Part shown: positions 62,901 through 64,000 of the stretch, piece by piece
Position numbering within the stretch: the first letter of the stretch is position 1
Layout of the letters: the number at the start of each line of letters is the position of its first letter
Translations under genes and position numbers: made by a program
NCBI GenBank assembly: GCA_018261955.1
Contig: JAGTRK010000003.1
Location: 62,001-126,000 of the forward strand
From: Burkholderiaceae bacterium
GTDB lineage: Bacteria > Pseudomonadota > Gammaproteobacteria > Burkholderiales > Burkholderiaceae
DNA length: 64,000 nt
Direction: 5' to 3'
Notes under the pieces: generated by a model
What the model saw: only the letters and a program-made list of their open reading frames with translations
The model's database searches: none
Told to the model about the DNA's origin: nothing

Positions 62901-63951
62901 CACATTATCGGTCAAGGGGACTGTCGGTTGGGGTGTGAAACAAGGCGTAAATGCGCAAATGACCATGAATCATTTACGTCCATTTGCACGCCCAGACCGA
63001 GAGGTGGTGCTCAGTGGCACGACACAGTTGGCTTTTGATGGCGTGCGACTATTCACCATTACGGGCAATGTCTCAGTGGACAAGGCACTGATTGATATGC
63101 CGCCATTTCCACCACCCAGCTTGGGGGGTGATGTGCACCTCGCACAATCCGCCACAACAGCGAAAAATCAAGGTAAAACTGATGTTGCCTATGCCACACA
63201 AGTTGATTTGAATTTAGATTTGGGCAACAACTTTCGTTTCAAAGGGCAAGGGGCTGATGTTTATATGGCGGGTAACGTACGCCTACACTCAGAGTCGGAT
63301 AATCCTGAAATTCGTGCGAATGGCACGGTTAAAATTACCCGTGGTACCTATTTGTTTTATGGGCAAACCTTGACGGTACAACGTGGTTTGGTGACGTTTG
63401 CAGGACCGATTGATGATCCGAGCATCAATATCCTCGCCAATCGCAACATCAATAGCACCGAAGTGGGGGTAGAAGTCAGTGGGACGCTTGCCGATACACG
63501 TGTGCGTTTGAACTCGAACCCCGACATGCCCGATGAAGAAAAACTGGCATGGATGCTGTTTGGACGCTCCACCGCAGATTTGGGTGGCAATGACATCAGT
63601 GCGATTGCGGGCGCGGCGAGTTTGTTGCTCGGTAGCGATAAAGGGCGCAAATTCACTGAGCGTTTTGGCATTGACAGTATCAATGTAGGCGCGGTTGGCA
63701 CCAAAACCGATGGCACTTCAGGCACTTATGTGGGCGTGGGCAAACAATTCACCGATCGATTTGGCGTTGCCTATGAACAGGGGATTGATACCGTGAGCAG
63801 TGTCATTAAAATGACATGGTCATTGTCGCGCTCATGGCAAATCGTATTGCGCGGCGGTACTACTAATGGCATTGATTTACAGTACCGCAAACGTTTTGAC
63901 CGCATCTCATTGACGAATAAAAATACGGATAAAAAAGATGAAAACAAATAA
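59953..63951 (+). CDS. tamB: Translocation and assembly module inner membrane protein TamB
   Basis: This 1332-residue AsmA-like protein is anchored by one N-terminal membrane helix (about residues 36-56) and spans the periplasm as a beta-taco. The C-terminal DUF490 domain shows WMLFGRSTADLGG, ISAIAGAASLLLG and VIKMTWSLSRSWQIVLRGG. TamB works with TamA and is linked to phospholipid transport to the outer membrane and to assembly of some outer membrane proteins. The start overlaps the tamA stop (TAATG). Confidence 0.93.
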   Translation: MNDMQNSEALPAQELNDDTPPTQTRAPKSTGRWWLRAFVILGALLLILTASIIVAAQSERGTRLLWRASKVLSAGHIQAQWVSGSLAKGGNAESVNIHLNTVHIDIYELSGAWQWEFLPVRWNVPHIAAQRVDISIFPSTKESTQIQKITMPFAMAVDDLNVRELNIIQGLKTTQLVDIAGSVLTDKVQHHINLTHLRQAGAQYAGQLDINGLRPFAMNGQVNATVSDEQNDYAARVIATGDLKHLNLDVNADAAQDSANQLAGQGHIEVQLIDGLYIHQGHLDIKHINPKLFWSSLPQADLDVILDANPTGLNVPTDNFSRKPVNGNWSLTNRLPLTLSELGIPVLSGKGDFTLTDERQILSNMQVQLMNGGSLLGAGAFANRQGQIDVQVQDYNLKTIHPKLLNTALDGAVKITLNSAGQRYDGQLAQSGAVNMRIDAGVLMGDGVIDIQTAKISGLGNAQLALVGKIQMQETMPFEGKLSAQQFNLRDLGDFPSSQLAGAFDVNGDLKPNFKLNLKGELQQSRWANANAQGQVDMTYEMPDKVEARQFDVTIGENRFQAKGALGKPQDRLNLNINAPNLAQLQFGFAGSLNATGDLSGALMRPRGKLQLQASQLVFFDNRVQSARVNGQWETGDNGPMNADVSLVGYDVGRVHIKTLDGTVRGTQASHQFNSTFAGNLVVLEGSAATKTTAAQSAVQWILDGQVSGSGSVTNDGWRGQLNQLRNVGQPNVQMAQAASISFEKQEFKLSNFIAKVQDAQLNMDLFSIQGQRINAKGNVKNLVANRWLSWLNVSLPFYPSDDFAIKGQWDITMGAQPSGGFNFERERGNVALDVRRKNIIELSDMDFQGRITGTQMALSGQLNGASIGQNRIQGNLGLVNSAAGWVVTGLSPLNMQVNAKLNTLNQFNHLFGVNVRVDGQAQADLTLKGTLSSWIPEGVVTGQNLSFYELEQGMRFSDGVARIRVEPSQMVFEQFDAKGVDGTLSVKGTVGWGVKQGVNAQMTMNHLRPFARPDREVVLSGTTQLAFDGVRLFTITGNVSVDKALIDMPPFPPPSLGGDVHLAQSATTAKNQGKTDVAYATQVDLNLDLGNNFRFKGQGADVYMAGNVRLHSESDNPEIRANGTVKITRGTYLFYGQTLTVQRGLVTFAGPIDDPSINILANRNINSTEVGVEVSGTLADTRVRLNSNPDMPDEEKLAWMLFGRSTADLGGNDISAIAGAASLLLGSDKGRKFTERFGIDSINVGAVGTKTDGTSGTYVGVGKQFTDRFGVAYEQGIDTVSSVIKMTWSLSRSWQIVLRGGTTNGIDLQYRKRFDRISLTNKNTDKKDENK

Positions 63952-64000
63952 TTTATTTCGCATCGGACAGGGCTTTGATGTGCATGCTTTGGTTGACAAT
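63938..64000 (+). CDS. ispF: 2-C-methyl-D-erythritol 2,4-cyclodiphosphate synthase, 5' part
   Basis: The first 21 residues read MKTNNLFRIGQGFDVHALV and run to the window edge. The IGxGFDVHAL block contains the Asp and His that bind the metal in IspF of the MEP isoprenoid pathway. It overlaps the end of tamB by 14 bp. Only this start is visible. Confidence 0.85.
   Translation, partial: MKTNNLFRIGQGFDVHALVDN

Overview
The window looks like a chromosomal segment of a beta-proteobacterium of the order Burkholderiales with moderate GC content. The evidence is gene content: a BPSS1780-type membrane protein, the sigma factor/DUF3619/DUF3106/RDD block, PhaR, DUF3460 next to scpA, APH-type homoserine kinase, and glutaryl-CoA and methylmalonate-semialdehyde dehydrogenases. 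No genus can be fixed from sequence reading alone. Most of the window is ordinary core genome, densely packed, with many 4-bp ATGA overlaps and well-formed intrinsic terminators.

Layout. 1-10 kb: the 3' end of dacB (PBP4), a two-gene membrane operon (OmpA-like plus a Cys-rich HhH protein), gltX, tsaE, the ABC-F factor uup, gcdH, mmsA and thiN. 10.1-11 kb: a single integron gene cassette with an unknown gene and a complete attC site, with no integrase in sight. 11-16 kb: iclR-type regulator, rsgA, an M48 protease, orn and an FMN-dependent alpha-hydroxy-acid dehydrogenase. 16-19.4 kb: a large classical autotransporter with an ESPR signal peptide, then tRNA-Ser(GGA) and tRNA-Gly(CCC). 19.7-27.7 kb: smpB, ratA, rnfH, a fatty acid cluster fabH-fabH-fabD-fabG with a duplicated fabH, then miaB and ygfZ. 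27.8-33 kb: mltG, a GFA-family protein, tmk, holB, tRNA-Met, a membrane protein and thrB.

33.3-36.7 kb: a complete glutamate/aspartate-type ABC importer (gltIJKL) with a terminator between the binding protein and the permeases. 36.8-43.7 kb: pepP, a Cys-phosphatase lipoprotein, a minus-strand operon (gamma carbonic anhydrase, ECF-type sigma factor, DUF3619, DUF3106, then RDD), DUF455 and murI. 43.7-47.2 kb: phaR, a PHP nuclease, an M50 protease and trpS. 47.2-53.5 kb: an esterase-like protein, an SDR/DoxX-like/DUF2269 operon followed by a GbsR/MarR-like regulator that may be translated from a leaderless mRNA, hemW, a membrane protein and a YgjP-type metallopeptidase.

53.56-56.40 kb is the second accessory region. 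It is an AT-rich island of small lipoproteins bounded by a 23-bp inverted repeat with one mismatch. Inside are three related copies of an upstream module, two of which start a short conserved leader reading frame, and two paralogous lipoproteins. The rest is core again: a cupin protein, scpA, DUF3460, tamA-tamB (outer membrane translocation and assembly module) and the first 21 codons of ispF at the right edge.

The two regions most worth attention are the solitary integron cassette (10332-10951) and the inverted-repeat-bounded lipoprotein island (53564-56398). Functions given for named genes rest on recognised motifs and family knowledge; no database search was possible.
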